A DNA stretch of 64,000 bases from Candidatus Nitrosocosmicus sp. (lineage in GTDB: Archaea; Thermoproteota; Nitrososphaeria; Nitrososphaerales; Nitrososphaeraceae), in contig JAPSGR010000004.1 in the NCBI GenBank assembly GCA_031177355.1, positions 1 to 64,000 of the forward strand. Direction: 5' to 3'. Under the pieces are notes generated by a model. It saw only the letters and a program-made list of their open reading frames with translations. It did not search any database and was not told the origin of the DNA. Positions 1 to 11,058 of the stretch are shown one piece after another (the first letter of the stretch is position 1; every line of letters begins with the position of its first letter). Position numbers and translations under genes: made by a program.

Positions 1-2
1 GG

Positions 3-278
3 GCATTAGAAGGCATAACTAGAGATACGGTTATTCATATAGCTGAGAAAAACAAAACCAAAGTGATTTCCGAAAATATTTCCAGAGATGAACTATACTA
101 TTTTGATGAGATATTTTTGACAGGTACAGCTTCTGAAATAGTTCCAGTAGGATATATTGATCATCGAATGATTGGAAATGGTAAAGTAGGACCTGTGACT
201 TCAAAGATTAGAAATCATTTCACGGATATTGTGAGAGGAAAGGATAAGTCGCACACAGAGTGGCTAACACTTTTGTAA
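3..278 (+). CDS. ilvE: Branched-chain amino acid aminotransferase, C-terminal part (truncated by window edge)
   Basis: Open frame from base 3: ALEGITRDTVIHIAEK...YYFDEIFLTGTASEIVPVGYID, the class IV aminotransferase C-terminus. Confidence 0.9.
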   Translation, partial: ALEGITRDTVIHIAEKNKTKVISENISRDELYYFDEIFLTGTASEIVPVGYIDHRMIGNGKVGPVTSKIRNHFTDIVRGKDKSHTEWLTLL

Positions 279-633
279 GAAAACGGTTTGTTAATATACC
301 CTTAAAAAACGGAATAATCTAAATTCTATTTATAAGCAGAAATTGTGGGCAACCCTATTAATCTAAATTAGGTTTTTCTTTGTATTAATGAGGCTTAAAA
401 TGGTATTCTATTATTATTGTCACGGCTCCTGTAAAACCTAACAATTATCTTCCTTCCGTCGATTGTCAACACCATTATAACGCCATATGCATTTTACTAG
501 CTATTATATATATGAAGAAATAAAATAAGGAAATAGATTTAATCTAATGGAGATGTTACTTTCAATAGTCCCTAATCGAATAAATTCAAAAAGAATCAAA
601 ATAGGATCTCGTATTAAGAAAATGGATATTTAT

Positions 634-1623
634 TCAAGAGAGAGCTTCATATATTTTTCGCAATGAAATATCAAACCTATAACCAGTATTAAAATGTCCA
701 CCGTTAAATTCCAGATATTCATGATTAATATTTAAACTCTTGCACTTTTCACTAAAAACTTTCGTTCCAATCTGTAAATTAAATTCATCAAAAATTCCAC
801 AATCAAGATACAACAACTCCATTTTTCTTAATTCTTTTTCATATTTTGATACCAGATTAATTGGATCATGGCGTTTCCACAGAGCCCAAACGTTCTCTTT
901 AAAATTACCTGTATTAATATCAAAAGGCAAATCTATATTTAATTCCTTGTTATCGAGATTTGGAGAATAATGTGCTGCCATGGACAAAATATTAAGAGTT
1001 GTAAAATCGTCTTTAATGCGGCTTGCCTCGTCCCTCCAAAATTCTGTCAGCCAAGCCTTGGGCCTTGGGTATTTCTTTAATGTCCTAAAAGCGACAGGAA
1101 AATCTGGCAGATAACAATATTCGAAACATGAATCAAATGAGTGAGCCGCAATTGCTCTAAATAAATCTGGATGATGCATTCCCAAAGAGAGTGCTCCATA
1201 GCCTCCAGAAGACTTGCCTAATATTGCTCTTTTTGAGATATTGTAAATAGAGTCCATAAAGGGAACAATTTCATCTACGATATAATCTTCGTATCTCCCA
1301 ACAGCTTGTGAATTGATATATTGACTTCCACCTAATTTATTGAAACAATTTATAATAACTAAAATCATATCTCTGCCCATTTGATTTTGAATTATATTTT
1401 CTAATCTCTCAAAAATTGAAATGGAAAAAGGATCGTGCCTCAATACAGAGTAACTATCGTTACCAAATGAAGGGAGCATGAAAACAGTTGGATATCCAGA
1501 CGATTTGCTACTGTGATAATTCTCAGGAGTATAAACGATTATATCTCTTTTAGTGGGGTCCCCGAGGGGATTGTCTTGTAAAACTTTGCTTTCAAATGAT
1601 TGATATTCTACTTTTCCTTTCAA
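634..1623 (-). CDS. Putative esterase / alpha-beta hydrolase (esterase D-like)
   Basis: 329 aa; nucleophile elbow GKSSGGYGAL, YTPENY...PTVFMLPSFG and a late GGHFN His. Confidence 0.75.
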   Translation of the reverse strand: MKGKVEYQSFESKVLQDNPLGDPTKRDIIVYTPENYHSSKSSGYPTVFMLPSFGNDSYSVLRHDPFSISIFERLENIIQNQMGRDMILVIINCFNKLGGSQYINSQAVGRYEDYIVDEIVPFMDSIYNISKRAILGKSSGGYGALSLGMHHPDLFRAIAAHSFDSCFEYCYLPDFPVAFRTLKKYPRPKAWLTEFWRDEASRIKDDFTTLNILSMAAHYSPNLDNKELNIDLPFDINTGNFKENVWALWKRHDPINLVSKYEKELRKMELLYLDCGIFDEFNLQIGTKVFSEKCKSLNINHEYLEFNGGHFNTGYRFDISLRKIYEALS

Positions 1624-1628
1624 TCTGT

Positions 1629-2177
1629 TTATCCATATCCTGGATATCTCTCTTTGATTTTTCTCTTTATACTCTGTGACAATTTTTCTGAAACCATGTC
1701 ATCATATCTACTTTTTCCTATAAGATTTCTACTTGTATATAGAAAAGGTCCATATAGATAATCAGTACCCTTTATCGGTACTGTTGGTTCTGTAGAGTTT
1801 AAGAGAGAGCTCAATTCTTGACTGATGTATTCATTATTTTTTCTAGCTATTGATTCATGCTCTTCGGATAATTTTTTAAATATATTAACGAAAGCAGGCG
1901 GATCTATCTTTCTATAGCCAAAAGGGATTATATTGTCATCATAATATTTTTTTATTACTCCTTGATCACTATCTAGCCTAGCACCTGAGATTATTGGTGT
2001 TGGTTTATAAATCGAGTCTATCTTTAATCGCCAAGATTCCTCAGGACTTGTAATAGTCGCATCATAAAACCCATCTTTTATCGAACTGGTGGAAATTATA
2101 AAATTCCAATTTTTAGGATTTGTAGAATATCTTTTGAATATTTGATTTGCAAGTGACTTTTCCTCAAGAATTTCCAT
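1629..2177 (-). CDS. Hypothetical protein
   Basis: 182 aa ORF immediately upstream of and co-oriented with the esterase. Confidence 0.6.
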   Translation of the reverse strand: MEILEEKSLANQIFKRYSTNPKNWNFIISTSSIKDGFYDATITSPEESWRLKIDSIYKPTPIISGARLDSDQGVIKKYYDDNIIPFGYRKIDPPAFVNIFKKLSEEHESIARKNNEYISQELSSLLNSTEPTVPIKGTDYLYGPFLYTSRNLIGKSRYDDMVSEKLSQSIKRKIKERYPGYG

Positions 2178-2247
2178 ACTACTAGATAATCTCTCAGTTT
2201 ATAATAGGATTACGATTTGTAGTCTTTCTTATTCTTTTATCTGTATA

Positions 2248-3009
2248 TTACGATTCAATTATATTATCTAAAGTAGCAAAAGGTGGAGACTTGCCTGTTA
2301 CCACATACATTGTGGAATTACCTTTCTTGCCTTTCTCAACTACGTATCCCAATTTTTTGAAAATGACTAAAGCAATTTTTCCTCTTTGCCGATTATTTCC
2401 ACATGCTTTTCTTTCTTTATCTTGCAAGTCTTGTAGAATAAATCTTTTGACTGTCGTGTCAGAAGCAGTCGATAATTCTACACACCCACGCCATAATGTT
2501 GAAATTATAGATTGTGTGTGACGTAGTGAACCGAGATACAATATTTTTGAATGCTTTTGAGTTAAGATTTGTGCTGCGAATTCTAAATCATCTTTCTTTT
2601 TTCTATAAATATTATAAATACTCTTTTTTTTTCGTGGATTTTCTTCTAAATTAAACCAAAAACTGTACCCTTCAGGTTCTGAATAGAAGCGATGTATGCT
2701 ATCTGATACATTTGGTTCTTGTCTATCTAATTGGTCATACTCTTTGTTTAGTTTCCAGTTTCTTTTATCATTTAATATTTTTTTGGCTTCAAGTAAATTT
2801 TCGTAGTTTACAATGATCTTTCTTCTCCTCTGGGTCTCCAATTTAAGTAGTATACCATTATCGACAAGACTGTTTAGAGCAATTTCAAAATTTTCATCAT
2901 AATTATTACCACATAATCTCTTCAACTGATCGTCAAAAAGAACATTATGGACACCTTCTCCAATCAAATTGTAAATTATCCAGCGTTTCCAGTTTGAGAT
3001 AGGTGTCAA
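2248..3009 (-). CDS. Hypothetical protein, probable winged-helix segments
   Basis: 253 aa ORF; N- and C-terminal regions look like wHTH (LVDNGILLKLETQRRRKIIV). Confidence 0.55.
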   Translation of the reverse strand: MTPISNWKRWIIYNLIGEGVHNVLFDDQLKRLCGNNYDENFEIALNSLVDNGILLKLETQRRRKIIVNYENLLEAKKILNDKRNWKLNKEYDQLDRQEPNVSDSIHRFYSEPEGYSFWFNLEENPRKKKSIYNIYRKKKDDLEFAAQILTQKHSKILYLGSLRHTQSIISTLWRGCVELSTASDTTVKRFILQDLQDKERKACGNNRQRGKIALVIFKKLGYVVEKGKKGNSTMYVVTGKSPPFATLDNIIES

Positions 3010-3520
3010 TCTTTATACCACTCCTGTAAGGACTATTTTCTCAACCAAACATTTAATCTTTCCTATTAGTAGTAATACTGTAGTGGTATTTCATCTTTGG
3101 AATAGGTTTAATTTTGTTTCATTCTATACTTTTGCAACTATCTTCTTAAAGATTTAAGTTGCATATTAATTAGTTATATACTATTACTGAATAATGACTA
3201 TACTTATAGTAGATCTATCCTGATCACAATAGATTAGTCATTGTTTGAAATATGATTCTACTTTATTTGTTATTACGTTATTTTAATATTGTTTGATTAT
3301 ATTGGATTGACAATGATTTAGTAATAGTATGCAAACTGACCAAAGCCTATATTGATTAACTGTTATTTGCTAATTAAAGTTAAAGCTTAAATTCACTCAA
3401 ATCGATATAAAAAATATATAAACTTTATACTTTTTTTCTAGTAAATCGGTTAGGATTAAACTAACAGCACTATTAGCGGAAATGTAATTATAATTTAATC
3501 CTTAAATTATAGTAATAATA

Positions 3521-3805
3521 ATGAGTCAATTCGTAATACTAGCGTTGGCCGGTGTGTATTTATTTTTATTCACTATGCCGGTATTTGACTCTAATTATAT
3601 TTTCTCATATAATCAACCCGAATCTTCATTTGAAATTCTCGTCTCTAAATACAACATAAATCAAACAGTAGAGAATAAATGTGATTTTTTGAATTTGTGT
3701 AAGCAAGAGAATAAAGTCAGTTTAAATGGGATATCCGATTCCTTTAACAAAGGGATAGTTGATATATCATATCTTAAAATTGACATTGATTTGCCCTTTC
3801 CTTAG
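3521..3805 (+). CDS. Small hypothetical protein with N-terminal hydrophobic/signal segment
   Basis: 94 aa; MSQFVILALAGVYLFLFTMPVF. Confidence 0.4.
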   Translation: MSQFVILALAGVYLFLFTMPVFDSNYIFSYNQPESSFEILVSKYNINQTVENKCDFLNLCKQENKVSLNGISDSFNKGIVDISYLKIDIDLPFP

Positions 3806-3856
3806 GATGATATCTCGAGTAAATTTTGTGTCTTATCATCCTTTGATAATTTCAGG

Positions 3857-4217
3857 TTACCTCTCTTTCACACAGGTATCAATCTTTTCAAATATTCTTC
3901 TAGTTTGAGGATGTAGTTGATGTTCTATATATTTTGCTTCTTCTAGATGGAGCTACCTTATTATTGACTCCGATCATTTAAAGAAAGTCAACAAAAAGAT
4001 GATGTTTTTTATCCATACCCTTGGCAAAATTAAGAGCAATTCCGTGGAAAAGAACCGTCTATTAATTTTTCACATGTCAAGTAAGATTTTCATCCAGTTT
4101 TTTAATCATTTTCGTTAAACTGACTAAACATATGTTAAGAAATTTTGAAAATGTCATTAGTAGTTGCATAGCCTTTCGTCGTTTCAATCCGTCAATTACT
4201 TTAAGAAATCCTTCCAT
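3857..4217 (-). pseudogene. Decayed DtxR/MntR-family metal-dependent regulator
   Basis: Minus-strand fragments in different frames: MEGFLKVIDGLKRRKA, SLTKMIKKLDENLT, FAKGMDKKHHLFVDFL*MIGVNN, LEEAKYIEHQLHPQTRRIFEKID, in the order expected for this family. Confidence 0.75.
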
Positions 4218-4461
4218 ACTATAGTCCTTGTTTTATCATCTTTTTCTTTTAGTTGGGAAAGTTACTAATAAGGTTTAAGTGGTTTTTAGAAAACTCATTT
4301 TACTTCAGACAAGATTCGTCTAATGGCAAATACCATGGAATAACTTGCGTGATAAATAATTGTTTTAGTTATAATACTATGCAGTCAATACGTTAATCCA
4401 TTTGTTGAAACAAGAATAGTCACTAAATATTTAATAGACGTTTCTCACAATCTCTTATAGT

Positions 4462-4785
4462 ATTAAGAAGAAAAAGGTAAATAAGAAAAGAAGGCTTGCT
4501 GCCTCAAATGAATTCACAGAAGCCGAAGTAGACTATTTTATAGATAAAATAAAAGATGTAAAACCATTTCCTAAAATGAGGGACCTCAGAGGACTTTTGA
4601 CACCAACCTTATCCTTAGACAAGATTAATGCCATTTTAAAGTATTTACAGAGATCTAATAGACTCATAGTGGATCTCGATGGAAATATAGTATGGATAAA
4701 AGAGAACAACTCGAAGGAAAATTCAGATTTGTCAGAAACCGCTAATTTTTCTAAGGATTTTCTTGAGCGTTTTGGGAAATTATAA
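4462..4785 (+). CDS. Small conserved-looking protein, possible winged helix; start codon unclear
   Basis: The open frame continues upstream of the listed ATG (IKKKKVNKKRRLAASNEFTEAEVDYFIDKIKDVKPFPKMRDLRGLLTP...); no ATG/GTG/TTG before the upstream stop. Confidence 0.55.
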   Translation: MKKKKVNKKRRLAASNEFTEAEVDYFIDKIKDVKPFPKMRDLRGLLTPTLSLDKINAILKYLQRSNRLIVDLDGNIVWIKENNSKENSDLSETANFSKDFLERFGKL

Positions 4786-4843
4786 GATCCGAGAGTTTAT
4801 TTGTAAATATTTAAATCACGTATACTCATAAAATAATATAAAC

Positions 4844-5947
4844 ATGGTAGATTTTTTTAAATCTAAACGAAATAGAAGGATTACTCCAGATGGAGAACCC
4901 TTGGAAGATGTTGGTGGTGGTGGTGGTTTTGGTTTTTCTAGTCCACTAAAGATCGCTATACCTGCAATAATAGCTATTATCATAATTTTCGTAGTTTTGA
5001 CCTCAAGCTTAAAGATCGTGGAGGCGGGAAACCGTGGTGTATTGCTCAAATTTGGAGCGGTAGATACCTCTGTGTCATTAAGTGAGGGATTACATTTTGT
5101 GTTGCCTTTTAGAGACTCAATCGTACCTATGGAGGTTCGAACCCAAAAAATTGTTGAAAGTACAACGTCTGCATCAAAGGACCTTCAGAATGTCGCGACA
5201 GAAGTAGCGTTGAACTACCGTATAAACCCTGATACTGTACCCATTTTGTACAAGGAGATTGGTCTAGACTATTCCAACAGGGTAATAGTTCCTACAATTC
5301 AAGAGTCAGTTAAACAGGTCACTGCTCGATATAATGCGGAGGAATTAATTACAAAAAGAGATCAAGTCAAATCTGAAATTGAAGAACAAATAGAGGCTAG
5401 GCTGACACCATATAACATTCTGATGGATACAATTTCAATAACCGACTTTCAATTTTCGGATCAGTTTGTTCAGGCCGTAGAAGCAAAAGTCCAAGCAGAA
5501 CAACGAGCACTGCAAGCACAAAATGAATTACGTAGAATTCAAATCGAAGCACAACAGACAGAGGCACGTGCTCTGGGAGAACAAAAAGCTAACATCGCCT
5601 CAGCTGAAGGCCAACGACAAGCTAATATTCTTAGAGCTCAAGGAGAATCTGAAGCAGTTAAAATTATTGATGCACAGCTCAGAAATAGCACTGAATATCT
5701 TAATTGGCTGCAATCACAACGCTGGGATGGAAAACTTCCGTTAGTCACAGGAAGTGGAGGCGGTGGTGCAGGCGGTGGAAATAATTTGGGAGCAATTCCT
5801 TTCATAGAAATTCCGCTGGGGGACTCGCCTGAATCTACAACAACTTCTTCTGCTGCAAATAACTCTAGCGCTCCGGCTAATCCATCTACTTTGCCAACCG
5901 CTCCGGCTTCTCCACCAGCTTCTTCCACAATACCTCCATCACAATGA
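4844..5947 (+). CDS. SPFH/prohibitin-family membrane protein
   Basis: TM segment, then IVEAGNRGVLLKFGAVD...EVALNYRINPD, coiled-coil AEQRALQAQNELRRIQIEAQQTEA, Pro/Ala/Ser-rich tail. Confidence 0.9.
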   Translation: MVDFFKSKRNRRITPDGEPLEDVGGGGGFGFSSPLKIAIPAIIAIIIIFVVLTSSLKIVEAGNRGVLLKFGAVDTSVSLSEGLHFVLPFRDSIVPMEVRTQKIVESTTSASKDLQNVATEVALNYRINPDTVPILYKEIGLDYSNRVIVPTIQESVKQVTARYNAEELITKRDQVKSEIEEQIEARLTPYNILMDTISITDFQFSDQFVQAVEAKVQAEQRALQAQNELRRIQIEAQQTEARALGEQKANIASAEGQRQANILRAQGESEAVKIIDAQLRNSTEYLNWLQSQRWDGKLPLVTGSGGGGAGGGNNLGAIPFIEIPLGDSPESTTTSSAANNSSAPANPSTLPTAPASPPASSTIPPSQ

Positions 5948-6130
5948 TGGGATCTACAAAAAACGACTAACTGCCGTTCACCTATTTTTTTTCCGGTTTA
6001 AGATGAACGATTATCCAGTTATTGCACTATGACTAATTCTTAAGACTATTTAACAAAATTTTCAGTTTTAAATCAAAATTCTCTTTCCTTATACTAAATG
6101 ACGAAATGAAAACGCTTATAATCCTAGGAC

Positions 6131-7588
6131 ATGATATGGTTAAAGGTAATATTGTACTTCAAAGAAGGCCTCACCTTTGATGACGTTCTGTTAGTTCCAA
6201 AGAAGTCCCCTATCATCTCAAGGTCTCAGACCAAATTAAAAACTAGGTTATCCTCAAATGTATTTTTAAATATCCCTATTATTAGCGCAAATATGGACTC
6301 TGTAACTGAATTCAGAATGGCCATAGCACTCGCAAGAGAAGGCGGAATAGGAATAATTCATAGATTTATGACTATTCAAGAGCAAGTAGAACAAGTTTTG
6401 AAAGTGAAGAGAAGCGAGTCTGTTGTCATTGAGCAGCCTTATACAATTCATCCAGATAGTAATATACGTCAAGCTAATGCTATGATGCTGGAAAATGGTA
6501 TTTCTGGGTTGCTTGTTAAAGATAAGGAAAACAAATTATGTGGTATACTTACTCGTAGAGATACGGTTTTTGAGCGTAACCTTGACACATTAGTTTCAGA
6601 TTTGATGACAAAAGACGTAGTTTCGGCAAAGGTCGGCACAAGTATTGAGCAAGCTAAAGAAATTCTTCATAAGAATAAGATTGAGAAGTTGCCCGTCGTA
6701 AATGATAATGGCGAAATTCATGGACTTATTACTGGAAAGGATATTTTAAAAATGGATGAATTTCCTAATGCTTCAAAGGATAAGAAGGGGAGATTACTAG
6801 TAGGGGCAGCAGTTGGTGTCAAAGGCGATTATTTAGAGCGTACTGAGGAGTTGATAAACAACGGCGCAGATGTCATCGTTGTGGATATTGCACACGGTCA
6901 TAGTGACAATGCCATTAACACCGTAAGAATGATTAAGAGAGCCTTTCCGTCATGTGAACTTATAGCTGGAAATGTAGCAACCGGAAAAGGAACCGAAGAT
7001 CTTATTAAAGCGGGCGTAGATGCGGTGAAAGTGGGAGTGGGTTCTGGCTCTATATGTATTACGAGAATTGTGACAGGGTCGGGTGTTCCTCAACTGACTG
7101 CGGTAATAGATAGTGTTAAAATGGCAAATAAATATAATATTCCTATTATATCTGATGGTGGCACCCGTACCTCTGGAGATCTGACCAAGGCCCTTGCTGC
7201 TGGTGCTTCTTCAGTTATGATAGGTAGTCTTTTTGGAGGTACCGATGAGAGCCCTGGAAAGACACTTGTCAAAAATGGTAAAAAGTATAAGATGTATAGA
7301 GGAATGGCCTCTTTTTACGCTGCTCTTGGCAGACGGTATCGGGAAAATCCTGATTCTGCTTCTGAAGATGAAGATTTAAATGATTATGTTGCTGAAGGGG
7401 TTGAGGCCATGGTGCCTTATAAGGGTAGTGTAATTGAAATAATTAGACAGTTAGTTGGAGGTGTAAGATCGGGGTTGAGTTATTGTGGAGCAAATACCAT
7501 ACCCGAGATGCAAGATAATGCTGAGTTCATAAAAATTACCTTGGCTGGCTATAAGGAGAGTCATCCTCATGATGTTGATGTAATATAG
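6131..7588 (+). CDS. guaB: Inosine-5'-monophosphate dehydrogenase
   Basis: [18 protein letters not shown] pair, [30 protein letters not shown]; true start may be slightly downstream. Confidence 0.97.
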   Translation: MIWLKVILYFKEGLTFDDVLLVPKKSPIISRSQTKLKTRLSSNVFLNIPIISANMDSVTEFRMAIALAREGGIGIIHRFMTIQEQVEQVLKVKRSESVVIEQPYTIHPDSNIRQANAMMLENGISGLLVKDKENKLCGILTRRDTVFERNLDTLVSDLMTKDVVSAKVGTSIEQAKEILHKNKIEKLPVVNDNGEIHGLITGKDILKMDEFPNASKDKKGRLLVGAAVGVKGDYLERTEELINNGADVIVVDIAHGHSDNAINTVRMIKRAFPSCELIAGNVATGKGTEDLIKAGVDAVKVGVGSGSICITRIVTGSGVPQLTAVIDSVKMANKYNIPIISDGGTRTSGDLTKALAAGASSVMIGSLFGGTDESPGKTLVKNGKKYKMYRGMASFYAALGRRYRENPDSASEDEDLNDYVAEGVEAMVPYKGSVIEIIRQLVGGVRSGLSYCGANTIPEMQDNAEFIKITLAGYKESHPHDVDVI

Positions 7589-7658
7589 ATATTACTTATT
7601 TTTTTCAAATATTTGTCATTTAACATAATACTTTGTGTGGTGACTAGACAAGGTAAGG

Positions 7659-7698
7659 GGTTTATCGAACTGAATCAAATGATTCGGATTCGATAACC
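7659..7698. repeat. Imperfect inverted repeat (stem-loop) between convergent guaB and purA
   Basis: ggtttatcgaactgaatca-aa-tgattcggattcgataacc; arms pair with small bulges and a wobble. Confidence 0.6.
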
Positions 7699-7798
7699 TT
7701 CTGTCGTACATGTTCTTACTGATGGCATTAGGATTGTATTAATATGCGTAAACTGTAAATATTGCAAGGTAACTAAGGAAGAGAAAATTTAAAAAGGA

Positions 7799-8815
7799 TT
7801 ATTTCTCCAAATCATTTCTTCTATCGATAGTATCCATGATTTCAGCACCTGTGCCTATAATGGTTACTGGTAAGCCTGTCTCAGATTCTACATTTGATAT
7901 AAAATCTTTAGCCTCCTCTGGTAACTTAGAAAACTCTCTTATGCCTTCCGAGTGTGGGTAAAGTATATCAAGTTTGGTTAAAGCAATTTGTGTAGCACTA
8001 TTTATCTGGATAGCCTTTTTTGCGAGATCATAATCAAATGGAGCTGACCTTCTCTGTCTACCAGTAACACTCCCAAATTCTAACCAATTCTTCTGACGAG
8101 CTTGTTCTGGTGTAATTTCGCAATTGAGTGGCCCTTCTCCTACTCTGGTAACATATGACTTGAAGACTATGATGACGTCGTCAACCTTCTTGGGGCCAAC
8201 TCCAACATCAGAACATATAGCTGATGCTGTTACATCTTTAGAAGTAACAAACGGGTATGTTCCATGAAAAAGTGACAAAAAAGTCCCTTGAGTTCCTTCA
8301 ATCAAGACTTTTTCATTATTATCAATAGAATGATTAATGGAATTACTAACATCTTCCAAATATAAAGCAATTTCGGGAATATCTTTGGCAAGCCTGAGAT
8401 TCCTTAATGCTCTATCGGCATTGGCAGGACCGGTCCCAGTACCAGTCGTCCCTATTATTCTTTTAAGGTGCTCATTATTCGAATCATTTTCTTGATGAAT
8501 TTTATCAATTATTCCACACTGAAAATCCAAAAAAGTTCTGTCAGTTGCATTAAAAACTTGGATTTCATTTAGTAGTATACTGGGTTCCACCAACACTCCT
8601 GCTCCGACCAAGAGTCTTGTATTACTGTTGAGGACGGCACTAGGTAACATTCTGACTTTGTACTCTTTTCCGTCCCGAACGAAAGTGTGTCCTGCATTAG
8701 GGCCCACACCTCCTCTAGCTGCTATATCAAAATTATCTTTTAAAGAAAGGTAGGCTACAATTTTACCCTTCCCTTCATCACCATAAAATCCACCCACTGT
8801 CACTACACACGGCAT
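7799..8815 (-). CDS. purA: Adenylosuccinate synthetase
   Basis: GGFYGDEGKGKIVAYLS, GPNAGHT, IIGTTGTGTGPANADRALR, TGRQRRSAPFDYDLAK. Confidence 0.96.
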   Translation of the reverse strand: MPCVVTVGGFYGDEGKGKIVAYLSLKDNFDIAARGGVGPNAGHTFVRDGKEYKVRMLPSAVLNSNTRLLVGAGVLVEPSILLNEIQVFNATDRTFLDFQCGIIDKIHQENDSNNEHLKRIIGTTGTGTGPANADRALRNLRLAKDIPEIALYLEDVSNSINHSIDNNEKVLIEGTQGTFLSLFHGTYPFVTSKDVTASAICSDVGVGPKKVDDVIIVFKSYVTRVGEGPLNCEITPEQARQKNWLEFGSVTGRQRRSAPFDYDLAKKAIQINSATQIALTKLDILYPHSEGIREFSKLPEEAKDFISNVESETGLPVTIIGTGAEIMDTIDRRNDLEK

Positions 8816-8919
8816 ATGATGTTTAATGAACAGGCCTTGATTATTTAATCTTAATAGTCCTGATTTAATTCATTGTAGATCAAGTAAGATTGAAATAATG
8901 ATGATTTATCCACTTTCTC

Positions 8920-9384
8920 GTGGTAAAAGAAAAAACGACTTCGACTTTTGTAGAGAATATTTTAATTATATTATCTAATTTACCTACTGGCCTACGTGAG
9001 CCAATCATCAGAAATAGGTTAAAAGAATTTTTGATGTTTGATGATGCTGAGAAGAAAGAAATTATTCAGAATATACTTGCAAATTATGGCAAAATAAATA
9101 ATGAATCTATCTTAAACCTGATTCAGTCCTGGTTAAATTCATTATCTGAAATGAGAACCGACCAAATTAATTCTATATTTTATCATTACCTTTTAGAAAT
9201 TTCTCTAAAACCGGACTTTTTGCAAAACCTCGAGACAGATTTGGTAAATTCGATTTCAAAAATCTTGATTTCCTTTCCAGAAAGAAAAAAAAATAAACTC
9301 ATTTATTGTTTTTTTGAAATGATATTAAATATTCCCAACCCTCGTTTGTTTACAAAGATAATTCCAACAGGTCTGCTAAAATAA
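8920..9384 (+). CDS. Hypothetical protein, helical
   Basis: 154 aa ORF, GTG start. Confidence 0.55.
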   Translation: MVKEKTTSTFVENILIILSNLPTGLREPIIRNRLKEFLMFDDAEKKEIIQNILANYGKINNESILNLIQSWLNSLSEMRTDQINSIFYHYLLEISLKPDFLQNLETDLVNSISKILISFPERKKNKLIYCFFEMILNIPNPRLFTKIIPTGLLK

Positions 9385-9772
9385 TATTGAGGCATTTAGC
9401 TTTCCATTGGGATCTTTGTGTGTTTTTTATGCTTTTGAATCGACAACATGATGATAATGCATATTAGACATTCTCCCATATTCAAGAAGTTAAAATTCAT
9501 CTAAACTCTGATTGTACCCGTATTATTATAATGATAAATTCAATCTGGAAATATAAGTATATTTTTAAGTTTCTCACTTGAGATAAAATTGAAAAAAAAT
9601 TTTCTCAAATTAATGCATTACCTCACATTAGATCTGGTTAAATACAGAAATAATGTATAGCCAAAGTACGAGGATTGTCTTTTGCTCTTATTAATGTCAG
9701 TAATTAAGCTCCTTCTAACTCTGAATTCGAGGGAGATGATATCTCCAGAGAGAACAAAAACATGCTTTTGAC

Positions 9773-10018
9773 TTACTTGTTTTCAGGATTCTTTTCTATT
9801 TCTCCTATAGTTTTTTCAAAAAATCCTTTTTCATATTTTCTTAATGCTTTCCTGTGTTCAGGGAGAGACATGTCGAGCCTCATCTCGTTCATAACCATTA
9901 CAGCGTATGTGGTCCATTCCTTCCAGCAGTCTGGGCAGGAAGGATATTTTTGCGAAGTAGGATCTTCTATATCATTCTCATTAAATTCTTTATTACATTT
10001 AAGACATGTTTTTGACAT
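9773..10018 (-). CDS. Small zinc-binding protein, two CxxC knuckles
   Basis: MSKTCLKCNKEFNEND...YPSCPDCWKEWTTYAVMVMNEMRLDMSLPEHRK; internal Met preferred over the 10039 start. Confidence 0.75.
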   Translation of the reverse strand: MSKTCLKCNKEFNENDIEDPTSQKYPSCPDCWKEWTTYAVMVMNEMRLDMSLPEHRKALRKYEKGFFEKTIGEIEKNPENK

Positions 10019-10136
10019 TGCTAAATTAAATTGACACATGAGATACTAAATATATTTTGTTTTTGCTACACATGTGAATTAAAGTTTTATGTTTGATCGA
10101 ATATCCGTCTGAATCCTATAATTTTTATGGATGAAT

Positions 10137-10931
10137 TCAATTAGTTCGACTTGTGTTTATTAGTTCCTCGTGAGCCGTCTCAAGTTCATTTAATACCTGA
10201 GTAATCAAATTTAACAGCTTTACATCTTTTGATAAATTTTTCTTCATAGTTGTTTCCATTTGATAAAGCGCCAGTATACCTTTATCATTGTCTCCTTCTA
10301 AAGTAGTAGAGATCAGATTTGCTTCCTTGAATAATATTGCTATTTTAAATCCCAAAATCAAAGCGAATAATTTCAAATTGCGCTCGATCTCTTCTTCGAT
10401 ATCCTTGGTCAAGGTATCGTTCGACATTTTATTATATCCAATTAAGTATGTTGATACATCTGCCAAATACTCTGTTATTAAGACAAAGAATTTTGCTGAG
10501 GATGATCTTATAGTGTCTAATTCAAAATATTCGTATAATAAATCCCGTAAAACAACTTCTTGTTGATATTTCACCAAAAGGTATGGAGAGTATGCAAACC
10601 TACCGCTAAAAATATGTATTAAACCTGTATTGGTGAGTTTGTAATTGTGACTCACGTGACCTTGTTCTTCCATACGATCGTGTGAAGATATATCCTTGGG
10701 TTTTTCCACTTCTACTAAATCCTTCTCAAGCAAGCCTGTAAAATCATATATAATAGAATTTTTACTTTGAGACTTTTTTTTATCAAAGAAATTAAAGACT
10801 CTTTTTAATTTTTCGTATTTGGGATTAGGATTTCTTTGCTCGTTATTTAATAAACTGTATATGATCTTTTTCTCTTCTTCTAAAATTGAAATACGTTTCA
10901 TTCCCCACATAGTAGTGATCAGGTCTTTCAC
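10137..10931 (-). CDS. Hypothetical protein with probable N-terminal winged helix
   Basis: 264 aa ORF; region around GLLEKDLVEVEKPKD...HNYKLTNTGLIHI resembles wHTH. Confidence 0.55.
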   Translation of the reverse strand: MKDLITTMWGMKRISILEEEKKIIYSLLNNEQRNPNPKYEKLKRVFNFFDKKKSQSKNSIIYDFTGLLEKDLVEVEKPKDISSHDRMEEQGHVSHNYKLTNTGLIHIFSGRFAYSPYLLVKYQQEVVLRDLLYEYFELDTIRSSSAKFFVLITEYLADVSTYLIGYNKMSNDTLTKDIEEEIERNLKLFALILGFKIAILFKEANLISTTLEGDNDKGILALYQMETTMKKNLSKDVKLLNLITQVLNELETAHEELINTSRTN

Positions 10932-11058
10932 TTCAATTCTTTGAAAATACTTGTGGTCGATAGCATAAAAGTATTTTAACTTATTATATCATGATTTGTT
11001 TTATATAATAAATCTTATAATATTTATTACCGTGAAAGTTTACTTTTGTCTGATAAGC

